Part shown: positions 16,075 through 22,730 of the stretch, piece by piece
Position numbering within the stretch: the first letter of the stretch is position 1
Layout of the letters: each line of letters begins with the position of its first letter
Program-made: the position numbers and the translations under genes
Notes under the pieces: generated by a model
What the model was told of the DNA's origin: nothing
The model's database searches: none
The model's input: the letters and a program-made list of their open reading frames with translations, nothing else
Assembly: GCA_035719045.1 (NCBI GenBank)
Contig: DASTGO010000019.1
Location: forward strand, 1-22,730
Length of the DNA stretch: 22,730 nt
DNA from: DASTGO01 sp035719045
Lineage (GTDB): Bacteria; Actinomycetota; Actinomycetes; Actinomycetales; Kineosporiaceae
Direction of reading: 5' to 3'

Positions 16075-17961
16075 ATGCCCAAGAACCCGCCCGACCTTCC
16101 GTTGCTGCTGGCCTCGCCGGACCCGACGCAGCGGGTGAAGATCCAATCGACCGCGTTCACCGACGACGTGCTGGGCCGTTTCGTCTGCAATGACTGGGGC
16201 GAGATCCGGGCCGGCCTGGCCGACGGCGGCGCACCCTTCGACGCCGTGGTGATCGGTGCCGGGATGTTCGGCGCCTACTGTGCGGAGAAGCTGTACCGGC
16301 ACGGGTCGGGGGTGGGGATGCGGATCCTCGTCCTCGACGCGGGGTCGTTCACCCTGCCCGAACATGTGCAGAACCTGCCGCAGCTCGGCGGCGCCCTCGG
16401 CAACGCCCCCGCCGTCCGCACCCGGGACACCGGCACGCAGAACGTCGTCTGGGGGATGCCGTGGATCAGCGACACCACCGCGGTCACCAACGGCGGCCCC
16501 TCCGGCTTCCCGGGCCTGGCGTACACGGTCGGCGGGCGTTCGCTGTTCTGGGGCGGCTGGTCCCCGCAGCTGACCCCGGCCGACCTGACCAGCCCCCCGT
16601 GGCCCGCGGACGTCGTCAGCTACCTGACCACGCAGGTCCCCGGGGACGTGGACAAGTTCAGCGGCTACCAGCGGACCGCCGTCGAGATCGGCACCGCGAC
16701 CACCACGGACTTCATGTTCAACACCCGGTTCCACGGCACCCTGCGCACGGCGCTGCAGAACGCGATCGGGACGCTGCCGGTACTCACCGCCCCGGTGGAG
16801 GAGGCGCCGCTGGCGGTCGAGGGCGCGTCGCCGGCCTCGGGGCTGTTCGCCTTCGACAAGTTCTCCAGCGCTCCCGCGATCATCAACGCGACCCGCGACG
16901 ACGTCGCCACCAACACCTCCCGGGGTGACGTCAGCCGGCGCATCTTCCTGGTCCCACGCACCCAGGTGCTGCGGCTGAACATGTCCGGCGGCGCGGTGAC
17001 CGGCATCGACGTGTCCAGCAACGGGATCAGGGACACCCTGCCGCTGCGGCCCGGCTGCGCAGTGGTGCTGGCCAACGGGACGATCGAGGCCACCCGCCTG
17101 GCGCTGGAGTCCCTCGGCGTGGGCGACACCCGGTTCGGTTCCCCCCGGGTGGGCAACCTGATGGCCCACCTGCGCAGCAACATCACCGTCCGGATCCAGC
17201 GCAGTGTCCTCGGTCTGGCCACGCTGGGGCAGCCGGGCGGCCCGCCACCGGACCTGGAGACCACCGCGTTCCTGGTCCGGGGAGCCTCGGCCGGGCGCCG
17301 GTTCCACTTCCAGGTCATCGCCGCCGCCGTCGGCAGCCAGAACCCCGAGACCAACCTGTTCCAGCAGATCCCCGACATCGACCTCGTCGAGCAGATCCAG
17401 TTCAACCAGGACCCGAACTGGATCGTGTTCGTCATCCGCGGGATCGGGGAGATGACGGGCGACGCGACGCTGACCCCGAACCCGGCCGGCAACTGGATCG
17501 ACTTGTCCGGCGAGACCGATCCGTTCGGCAAACGGCGGGCCTTCGTCCGGCTCGGCCTGACCGGAACCGACGCCGCCCTGTGGGCCACCATGGACGTCGC
17601 CGCGCTGGACCTGGCCGAGACCATGGCCGGCGGCCCGGGCGCACCGGCGGGCAGCATCCAGTACCTGGTCAACGGCAACTGGGTCGCCCAGCGCCCCGCG
17701 GTCGACCCCACCACCGGCGGCCCGTGGCGGGACCCGCTGGGCAGCACCCACCACGAGGCCGGACCCCTGTTCATGGGCAACCCCGGCGCGTCGGTCACCA
17801 ACAGCGTCGGCAGATTCCACAACATCAGCAACGCCTACGTCGCCGGGCCCGCCGTGTTCCCCGCGATCGGGTCGGCCAACCCGTCCCTGACCGCGCTCAC
17901 CCTGGCCCGCCGCACGGCCGACGCGATCATCGCCGCCAGGGCCGGGCACCCCTTCCCGTGA
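16075..17961 (+). CDS. GMC-family flavin oxidoreductase
   Basis: A 628-residue FAD-dependent oxidoreductase; no signal peptide, so probably cytoplasmic. The N-terminal FAD-binding motif VVIGAGMFGAYCAEKL is at about 59-75, after a 58-residue head. GGRSLFWGGWSPQL (about 155-168) is the family's FAD/substrate loop. Near the C-terminus THHEAGPLFMG precedes SNAYVAGPAVFPAIGSANPSLTA (about 583-607). The His of the first and Asn of the second correspond to the GMC catalytic His/Asn pair. The nearest known relatives are cholesterol, sugar and alcohol oxidases or dehydrogenases; I cannot choose a substrate. ATG at 16075 follows a GGGGGT stretch; an in-frame ATG at 15988 adds a low-quality 29-residue extension and is less likely. 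The upstream region has three palindromes. The neighbouring GH6 and lectin-phosphodiesterase genes suggest a role in extracellular substrate breakdown, unproven. Confidence 0.88.
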   Translation: MPKNPPDLPLLLASPDPTQRVKIQSTAFTDDVLGRFVCNDWGEIRAGLADGGAPFDAVVIGAGMFGAYCAEKLYRHGSGVGMRILVLDAGSFTLPEHVQNLPQLGGALGNAPAVRTRDTGTQNVVWGMPWISDTTAVTNGGPSGFPGLAYTVGGRSLFWGGWSPQLTPADLTSPPWPADVVSYLTTQVPGDVDKFSGYQRTAVEIGTATTTDFMFNTRFHGTLRTALQNAIGTLPVLTAPVEEAPLAVEGASPASGLFAFDKFSSAPAIINATRDDVATNTSRGDVSRRIFLVPRTQVLRLNMSGGAVTGIDVSSNGIRDTLPLRPGCAVVLANGTIEATRLALESLGVGDTRFGSPRVGNLMAHLRSNITVRIQRSVLGLATLGQPGGPPPDLETTAFLVRGASAGRRFHFQVIAAAVGSQNPETNLFQQIPDIDLVEQIQFNQDPNWIVFVIRGIGEMTGDATLTPNPAGNWIDLSGETDPFGKRRAFVRLGLTGTDAALWATMDVAALDLAETMAGGPGAPAGSIQYLVNGNWVAQRPAVDPTTGGPWRDPLGSTHHEAGPLFMGNPGASVTNSVGRFHNISNAYVAGPAVFPAIGSANPSLTALTLARRTADAIIAARAGHPFP

Positions 17962-18022
17962 TCGCCGCGATCCGGAGGGGCTGCACCACAACGGTTCCGG
18001 GCGCCCGCCGGCCCCGTGGGCG

Positions 18023-18051
18023 ACGGCGGGGCAACTGAACGGCGGGGCAAC
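18023..18051. repeat. 13-bp direct repeat downstream of the oxidoreductase
   Basis: ACGGCGGGGCAAC occurs at 18023-18035 and 18039-18051, with 3 bases between. It is non-coding. Confidence 0.8.
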
Positions 18052-18064
18052 CGAGTTGCGTGGC

Positions 18065-18091
18065 GGGGTCCACGGCTACCACGTGGGCCCC
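18065..18091. terminator. hairpin between convergent genes
   Basis: GGGGTCCAC (18065-18073) pairs with GTGGGCCCC (18083-18091) through a 9-bp stem with one wobble and a 9-nt loop. It is 33 bases past the stop of the membrane-protein gene and about 100 past the oxidoreductase stop. Confidence 0.55.
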
Positions 18092-18100
18092 GACATGCAG

Positions 18101-18140
18101 TTCTCAGTACAGGTAGATGTCTCTCAGTACAGGTAGATGT
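18101..18140. repeat. 20-bp tandem duplication spanning a stop codon
   Basis: TCTCAGTACAGGTAGATGT occurs at 18102-18120 and 18122-18140, a period of exactly 20 bp with one differing base at the unit border. The copy at 18122-18140 encodes the end of the minus-strand membrane protein including its TGA (18124-18126). The other is an intact copy just past the stop. Confidence 0.95.
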
Positions 18141-18492
18141 CGACCAGCAGCGCACCCAGCGCTGTCCACGCGGCCAGGCGGAACGCTTCAGCCGGGCGCC
18201 GGGAGGCGGCAGCCCCGAGGCTCAGAGCAGCCGAGGCCAGCGCCAGGGTGTACACCCCGGAGCCGACGTCCTGCCAGCTGATCGGGAAGGGCCGGAACGG
18301 CAGGTCGTGCGAGAACGCCCCCGTCGCACCGGTGACCCGCAGGATCGAGTTCCAGCAGAGCGGCGCCAGCAGGGCGGACCCGGCGGCGGTGGCGAGGACC
18401 GCCCGGTTCCGGTCCCGCGCGGCGAAGGCCACCAGCAGGGCGGCCACAACGGCCGACAGCACCGCCCCGTAGGTCATCGCGATCAGGCTCAT
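18124..18492 (-). CDS. four-helix membrane protein, hypothetical
   Basis: A 122-residue integral membrane protein with about four hydrophobic helices: residues 7-22 (YGAVLSAVVAALLVAF), 31-42 (TAAGSALLAPLC), about 75-90 (GVYTLALASAALSLGA) and 105-120 (WTALGALLVDIYLY). A charged loop (RDRNR) follows helix 1. I recognise no family. ATG at 18492 has GGGGG five to nine bases upstream; a longer ATG at 18705 would add a basic, Cys/His-rich head that does not look coding. It converges on the oxidoreductase. Its last codons and stop are tandemly duplicated downstream. Confidence 0.7.
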   Translation of the reverse strand: MSLIAMTYGAVLSAVVAALLVAFAARDRNRAVLATAAGSALLAPLCWNSILRVTGATGAFSHDLPFRPFPISWQDVGSGVYTLALASAALSLGAAASRRPAEAFRLAAWTALGALLVDIYLY

Positions 18493-18828
18493 CCACGCCC
18501 CCGTCCGGCCGCCCGGTTCGCGGCACGCCTCGTGACCTCCCTGGCAGCAGCACTCCCGGGAAGGTCTGGCCGCCCGGGGGCAGCAGTGTGGCCATGGTGA
18601 CAAGGGCAGGGGGTGGTGGCGACTTGAGCGACAGTGGTGGCCGGAGCGCACCGGGCAACGTCCGACCGCCCCTCGCCATCGCCTCGTCGTCCGCGCCCAA
18701 CCCACCCTCGGCGTCCTTCAACTCCTCGGGCTCTCACTCGACTTCCTCAGGACGCTGACCATCCTTGCCCCCTCGGAATGACACCGGACGACACCCTTCT
18801 CGTCCGGAACCATTTCCCGTTCCCCAGA

Positions 18829-18844
18829 CAGTAAGCGCTTTCAT
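18829..18844. promoter_or_regulatory. LacI-type operator candidate, distal
   Basis: CAGTAAGCGCTTTCAT centres on AGCGCT and matches the second site in AGCGCTTTC, then AACTG. Central CG palindromes of this kind are typical of LacI-family repressors (CebR/CelR control actinobacterial cellulases). It is 149 bases before the GH6 start. Nothing else convincing lies in the gap from 18493 to 18828. Confidence 0.45.
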
Positions 18845-18910
18845 AACTGGTGTCGGCGCGTTCCCCGACGCGCCTGGGACGGCGGCGCGCCTGGCCAGGT
18901 CATCGGTCTC

Positions 18911-18939
18911 TTGACTTTGATCCGCGACATCGAGATTCT
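18911..18939 (+). promoter_or_regulatory. candidate promoter of the GH6 cellulase gene
   Basis: TTGACT (18911-18916) and GATTCT (18934-18939) are 17 bases apart. The -35 is good, the -10 poor. Transcription would start near 18946, within the proximal operator. Confidence 0.45.
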
Positions 18940-18943
18940 CCCC

Positions 18944-18959
18944 GAGATAGCGCTTTCTC
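18944..18959. promoter_or_regulatory. LacI-type operator candidate, proximal
   Basis: GAGATAGCGCTTTCTC is a 16-bp inverted repeat with a single mismatched pair, centred on AGCGCT. It overlaps the predicted start point, which suits repression. It shares AGCGCTTTC followed by AACTG with the distal site 115 bases upstream. Confidence 0.55.
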
Positions 18960-18992
18960 AACTGCCCCCCGCGCCTTTCGGAGGAGCCGTCG

Positions 18993-20507
18993 ATGTCCCC
19001 TCTGCCCACCAGCCCATCCCCTCGGTCCGGCACGCCGCAGACCGACCTCACCTGCGGTCACCGCTCCCCCGCGACCGAGCCAGGCCCCTCCGCACGTCGC
19101 CGGTACACGGCGCTCGGGGCACTCGTGGCCGCGGGCGCGCTGCTGCTGCCCGGAACGGCGGCTCTCGCTGCCGGGTCCGGCTCGGGCGCCACCGCCGGCA
19201 CGACCTCTACCACCGGCACGACCTCCACCGCGGGTGCAGCCCGCACCGCAGGCGTGAAGTACTACACGCCGCCGGCTGACCCCGGTGCCATCGCCCAGAT
19301 CGCAGCCCTGCGGCGCGCCCACCGGAACGCCGACGCGGCCGCGATCTCGGCCATGGTGAAGACGCCACAGGCCTCGTGGCTCACCGGCGGCACACCCGCC
19401 CAGGTTCGCGACCAGGCCCGCAAGATCGTGCGCGAGGCGGCGGAGGAACACCAGGTTCCGGTGCTGGTGGCCTACAACCTGCCGTTCCGTGACTGCTCCC
19501 AGTACAGCTCGGGCGGAGCGGCGAACACCACCGACTACCTGGCCTGGATCGACGGCCTCGCCGCCGGCATCGGCAAGCAGCAGGCCGTGCTGATCGTCGA
19601 GCCCGACGGTCTGGGGATCATCCCGTTCTACCAGCCGCTGTACGGCTCGATGGACTGGTGCCAGCCGAAGGACGCCCAAGGGCAGCCGATGCCCGGAGCC
19701 AACCCCACCGAGCGGTTCAAGGCCGTGAACGGCGCCGTCGACAAGCTGCGGGCCCTGCCCGGAGCCAAGGTCTACATCGACGGCACCAACAGTGCGTGGC
19801 TCAGTCCCGGTGAGATCACCGACCGGCTGATGAAGGCGGGCGTCCAGCGCGCGGACGGCTTCTTCCTCAACGTGTCCAACTACCGGACGACGGAGGAGTC
19901 GAACCACTACGGCGGCTGGATCTCCAGCTGCCTCACCGCCGTCACGAACGGCGCCGGCTGGGCGATCGACCACCCGGGATGGTGCCCGAGCCAGTACTCC
20001 GGCAGCAGCGTGGACTACAGCCCGGCGCATGTGGCCGACGTGGACGCCCAGTACGTCGGAATGCTCGGCGGCGCGACCCCCACGACCCGCTACATCGTCG
20101 ACACCAGCCGCAACGGCAAGGGCGGCAACGACATGAGCGCCTACGCGGCTGCGCCGTACAACCAGCCGGCCGACGTGGTCGCCGGCCTGAAGGCCGCCAA
20201 CTGGTGCAACCCGCCGGGCGCCGGACTCGGCCTCCGGACGACGTCGAACACGGGCGTGGCCCTGGCCGCCGCCTACCTGTGGATCAAGACCCCGGGCCAG
20301 TCGGACGGGTCCTGTGACAGCGCGGGCAGTGCCCGGCCGTGGGACTACTCCGCCTACAACCCGTGGGGGCTGACGGATCCCGTCAAGCAGAGCCACTTCG
20401 ACCCGCTGTGGGGGATGGTCGACCCCGCTGCCGGTGCGTGGTTCCCGCAGCAGGCCCTGGAACTGGCCCACCTGGCCGAGCCGCCGTTGGCGACCAAGGA
20501 CCACTGA
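18993..20507 (+). CDS. secreted glycoside hydrolase family 6 (cellulase/cellobiohydrolase)
   Basis: An exported beta-1,4-glucanase of 504 residues. The n-region is long (1-37, with RRRY at 35-38, so Tat export is possible), then a hydrophobic core and cleavage after ALAA (about 60). A short Gly/Ser/Thr-rich linker leads to the GH6 domain. Motifs are FRDCSQYSSGG (about 165-175), VLIVEPDGLG (catalytic acid Asp, about 205), YIDGTNSAWLSPGE (about 262), IVDTSRNGKGG (about 368, catalytic-base Asp region), WCNPPGAGLG and WIKTPGQSDGSC. All key Asp residues appear present. No carbohydrate-binding module is attached, unlike many cellulases. ATG at 18993 has GGAGGA seven bases upstream. Two AGCGCT operators and a promoter lie before it. 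Whether it is an endo- or exo-glucanase cannot be told by eye. A lone gene, followed by a strong hairpin. Confidence 0.93.
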   Translation: MSPLPTSPSPRSGTPQTDLTCGHRSPATEPGPSARRRYTALGALVAAGALLLPGTAALAAGSGSGATAGTTSTTGTTSTAGAARTAGVKYYTPPADPGAIAQIAALRRAHRNADAAAISAMVKTPQASWLTGGTPAQVRDQARKIVREAAEEHQVPVLVAYNLPFRDCSQYSSGGAANTTDYLAWIDGLAAGIGKQQAVLIVEPDGLGIIPFYQPLYGSMDWCQPKDAQGQPMPGANPTERFKAVNGAVDKLRALPGAKVYIDGTNSAWLSPGEITDRLMKAGVQRADGFFLNVSNYRTTEESNHYGGWISSCLTAVTNGAGWAIDHPGWCPSQYSGSSVDYSPAHVADVDAQYVGMLGGATPTTRYIVDTSRNGKGGNDMSAYAAAPYNQPADVVAGLKAANWCNPPGAGLGLRTTSNTGVALAAAYLWIKTPGQSDGSCDSAGSARPWDYSAYNPWGLTDPVKQSHFDPLWGMVDPAAGAWFPQQALELAHLAEPPLATKDH

Positions 20508-20528
20508 GCCGGCCCAGGACCACTGAGC
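20497..20528. repeat. 13-bp direct repeat spanning the GH6 stop codon
   Basis: AGGACCACTGAGC occurs at 20497-20509, containing the GH6 TGA (20505-20507), and again at 20516-20528. The period is 19 bp. Confidence 0.9.
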
Positions 20529-20533
20529 AGGGT

Positions 20534-20573
20534 TCCGGTCCCTGCCCCGGCTCACCCCGGGGCAGGGACCGGA
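20534..20573. terminator. strong bidirectional hairpin terminator
   Basis: TCCGGTCCCTGCCCCGG (20534-20550) and CCGGGGCAGGGACCGGA (20557-20573) form a perfect 17-bp stem with a 6-nt loop. It starts 27 bases past the GH6 stop and lies 88 bases past the stop of the convergent kinase gene. Confidence 0.9.
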
Positions 20574-20616
20574 CTCGCGTGTGGCGGGCGCGCACCGGCA
20601 GGCGCCCCCCCGCGCG

Positions 20617-20676
20617 GCGGTTCAGCTGGTGGAGCTGTGGTTCGAGTGGCGGAGCTGTGGTTCAGGTGGCAGAGCT
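20617..20676. repeat. 20-bp tandem repeat, three copies, spanning a stop codon
   Basis: Three contiguous 20-bp units at 20617-20636, 20637-20656 and 20657-20676 share the pattern G(C/T)GGTTC...GTGG..GAGCT with a few differences. The last unit encodes the C-terminus and TGA (20662-20664) of the minus-strand kinase. The first also keeps a TGA at the matching place; the middle one has CGA there. Confidence 0.92.
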
Positions 20677-22730
20677 GTCGGGGAGCCGGACGCTGAACGT
20701 GGTGCCCGCGCCGGGCACGCTGTCGAACGTGATCGTGCCACCGTGCCTGTCGTGGACGAGGGTGTGCGCCAGGGCGAGACCCTGCCCGGTGCCCTCGCCC
20801 ACCTCCTTGGTGGTGAAGAACTGGTCGAAGACCCGGTCGGCGATCTCGGGGGGAATACCCGTACCGGTGTCCTGGACCTGGACCAGGACACCGCCCCGCT
20901 CCACCCGGGTGCGCACGGTCAGGGTCCCCCGGGCACCCGTGGCGGCCTGCTGGTCACGCATCGCGTGGGCGGCGTTGATCACCAGGTTGAGCAGGACCTG
21001 GTTGATGTCGCTGATGTCGCACCACACCTGCGGCAGGTCCGGATCGAGCTCCAGACGGACCTCGGCGACCGCCTTGATCTCGCTGGTGGCCACGACGAGC
21101 GTGTTGCGGACCGCTTCGTTGAGGTCGGCGTAGGACTTGCCCTGACGTCCCGGATGCCCGAAGGCCTTCATGGCGCGCACGATCGTCGCCACGCGGGTGA
21201 CCCCGGCCATCGAATCCTGCAGAGCCTGCGGGATCTCCTCGCACAGGTCCTCCAGGTCGGTGCCGGCGGGTACGGCCGATCCCGCGGCAGCGGTCCGCGT
21301 GACCTCGGTGAGCTGCGCGCAGGCGTCGATGAGGAAGCGCAGGTTGTCCCCGACGAACTGGATCGGCGTGTTGATCTCGTGGGCGATGCCGGAGGCCAGC
21401 TGCCCGACCGACTCCAGCTTCTGGGCGTGCCGCAGCTCGTTCTCGAGCCGATGGAGATCGGTGACGTCGCGCAGGCGCAGCACCACCCCGCCCACGGCCG
21501 GGTCGGCGGTGAGATCGGTGATCGAGACCTGCGCCCAGCGCTGCGGCCCGCCCACCGGCGAGATGCGGCATTCCAGCAGCCCCCCGTCGCCCGCCGGGAC
21601 ACCTTGGATCCGGCCGAGGAGGACCGCCTGATCGTCGGCGGGCAGGAACGCGCCGAGGCCGGCTCCGCGCAGGGCCTTCCCGGCGACCCCGAACAGCTCG
21701 GCCGCCGACGAGGAGGCGTAGGTGATAGCGGCGCTGCGGTCACAGACCAGGGTGACGTCGGCCGAGTGCTGGACCAGGGAGCGGAACCGTTCGGCCATCG
21801 CGTTCTCCAGGCTGATCGCGAGCTGACCCGCCGTCAGCCGCACCGCCTCCAGGCGATTGGCGGAGAAGGCTCCCTGGTACAACCGGTTCTCCAGCACCAG
21901 CATCGCCCGCCGGACCCCGTTGGTGAGCACGGGAACGACGAGCATGGAGCACCGCTGCAGGCCGGCCAGGTACGGATCGTCGGTGAACCGCTCGTCGTGC
22001 GCGGCGTCGTGGACCAGCAACGGCTCCCCGGTCCGTTCGGCATACCGGAACACCGACAGCGGCAACAGGTCCCCGGCCTGGTCGATGTCCACGGCCGTGC
22101 CGGTGCCGGCCGCCGCCCCGGCCCGCTCCCGGTCCTGCGGGCGGAAGACGAACCAGCCCGAGGAGCTGTCCTGCCGCAGCGCCAACTGGATCCCGGTGGC
22201 ACCGGTCATCTCGGTCAGGACGCTCACCACGGTGCGACGCAACTGGTCCAGGGACATCCGCGAGCTGAGTGCCTGGGACGCCTTGAGCACGCCGAGCAGG
22301 TCCAGGGCGTCCTGACCGGTCACCAGGCTGACCCCGCTGCTGTGATGGCTGAACGTCTCCCCGGTCGCCGGCGGGCCGCCGCCCGGGACACGGCCCTGGA
22401 GGAACGGGAACTCCCTCTCCAGCAGGTGGACCTTGCCGACGGCGCCCCACTGGGCGTAGGCGTCGTGCGCCTCCTCCAGCAGGCTGCGACCGGCACTTTC
22501 CAGCCCCTGCTGCAGGTGGAAGCGCGCCGCCCGCTCGGTGATCAGGCCGGTCTGCCAGGTCCGTGACGTGGCCCGGCAGCGACCCAGCGCGCTGTCGAAC
22601 GCCAGCGCGGCCGCCCACCGGTCATCCCCCGACCAGGCCTGCTCGGCGCGCGCCCAGGCGTCGAGGTGCGCGTAGTTGCCCGGGGCGTCGGCGGCCCGCC
22701 GGCCGAGCCAGTCCACCCGGCGCGCGAGTT
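20662..22730 (-). CDS. C-terminal part of a second HstK-like hybrid sensor histidine kinase (truncated by window)
   Basis: The frame is open to the right edge (LARRVDWLGRRAADAPGNYAHL at the edge), so the start lies outside and only about 688 residues are visible. They match the C-terminal third of the giant kinase at 7170-12938 throughout. The end of the TPR-like region has LITERAARFHLQQGLE and HDAYAQWGAVGKV; a GAF domain, a PAS domain and then the histidine kinase follow. That kinase has HAQKLESVGQLASGIAHEI with H-box HEINTPIQFVGDN, N-box INQVLLNLVINAAHAM, DTGTGIP and GTGQGLALAHT. All catalytic boxes look intact. It lacks the collagen-like insertion of its paralogue. It probably carries the Ser/Thr kinase and ATPase domains outside the window, by analogy. 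No response regulator is visible. It ends in a stop-spanning 20-bp repeat. Confidence 0.92.
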   Translation of the reverse strand, partial: LARRVDWLGRRAADAPGNYAHLDAWARAEQAWSGDDRWAAALAFDSALGRCRATSRTWQTGLITERAARFHLQQGLESAGRSLLEEAHDAYAQWGAVGKVHLLEREFPFLQGRVPGGGPPATGETFSHHSSGVSLVTGQDALDLLGVLKASQALSSRMSLDQLRRTVVSVLTEMTGATGIQLALRQDSSSGWFVFRPQDRERAGAAAGTGTAVDIDQAGDLLPLSVFRYAERTGEPLLVHDAAHDERFTDDPYLAGLQRCSMLVVPVLTNGVRRAMLVLENRLYQGAFSANRLEAVRLTAGQLAISLENAMAERFRSLVQHSADVTLVCDRSAAITYASSSAAELFGVAGKALRGAGLGAFLPADDQAVLLGRIQGVPAGDGGLLECRISPVGGPQRWAQVSITDLTADPAVGGVVLRLRDVTDLHRLENELRHAQKLESVGQLASGIAHEINTPIQFVGDNLRFLIDACAQLTEVTRTAAAGSAVPAGTDLEDLCEEIPQALQDSMAGVTRVATIVRAMKAFGHPGRQGKSYADLNEAVRNTLVVATSEIKAVAEVRLELDPDLPQVWCDISDINQVLLNLVINAAHAMRDQQAATGARGTLTVRTRVERGGVLVQVQDTGTGIPPEIADRVFDQFFTTKEVGEGTGQGLALAHTLVHDRHGGTITFDSVPGAGTTFSVRLPDSSAT

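Noticed and set aside
15676..17991. Long minus-strand extension of the DUF1508-like ORF across the oxidoreductase
   Set aside because: It is antisense to a clear GMC gene and has no domain; ATG at 15675 with its GGGAGG site is the sensible start.
18634..18834. Small plus-strand ORF before the GH6 gene
   Set aside because: Pro/Arg-rich low-complexity product, no ribosome site, and it ends at the operator region.

Overview
This is a very GC-rich window with strongly GC-biased third codon positions, Gly/Ala/Pro/Arg-rich proteins, several GTG starts and Streptomyces-like secreted enzymes. That points to a filamentous or soil actinomycete; I cannot name the genus. I see no rRNA, tRNA, transposase, integrase or CRISPR array, so it looks like ordinary chromosome carrying accessory and regulatory genes.

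Layout. 1-345: the minus-strand edge, with a possible truncated membrane ORF preceded by a small one-helix membrane protein. 458-2257 (-): a PAS-GAF-PP2C (SpoIIE-type) phosphatase. 2264-2681: its promoter, a block of GC-rich repeats and a multi-hairpin leader. 2682-5107 (+): cstA plus an overlapping YbdD/YjiX-family gene, a pyruvate/peptide transporter system. 5233-6336 (-): a calcium-loop (EF-hand-like) protein. 6764-7090 (-): a GerW/YtfJ-family protein. 7170-12938 (-): a giant protein fusing a Ser/Thr kinase, an AAA-type ATPase, a TPR-like region, GAF, PAS and a histidine kinase. 13386-15134 (+): a secreted phosphodiesterase-like enzyme with jacalin-like and ricin-B lectin domains. 15205-15675 (-): a small DUF1508-like protein. 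16075-17961 (+): a GMC-type flavin oxidoreductase. 18124-18492 (-): a four-helix membrane protein. 18993-20507 (+): a secreted GH6 cellulase. 20662 to the right edge (-): the C-terminal part of a second giant kinase, paralogous to the first.

How the genes may work together. The two hybrid kinases and the PP2C phosphatase suggest a signalling-rich locus around secreted glycan- or lipid-active enzymes. No response regulator is present, so the link is positional inference only. GH6 has two AGCGCT-centred operator-like sites upstream, as expected for LacI-family control of cellulases. Strong hairpins separate most convergent gene pairs.

The observation I find most unusual is that at least four, perhaps five, genes end in a short direct duplication (period about 15-20 bp) that contains the stop codon. 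Others are the folded leader before cstA, three evenly spaced CCCGNTTCGGG palindromes before the GMC gene, and a cluster of CCGATCGG palindromes between the giant kinase and the lectin-phosphodiesterase.
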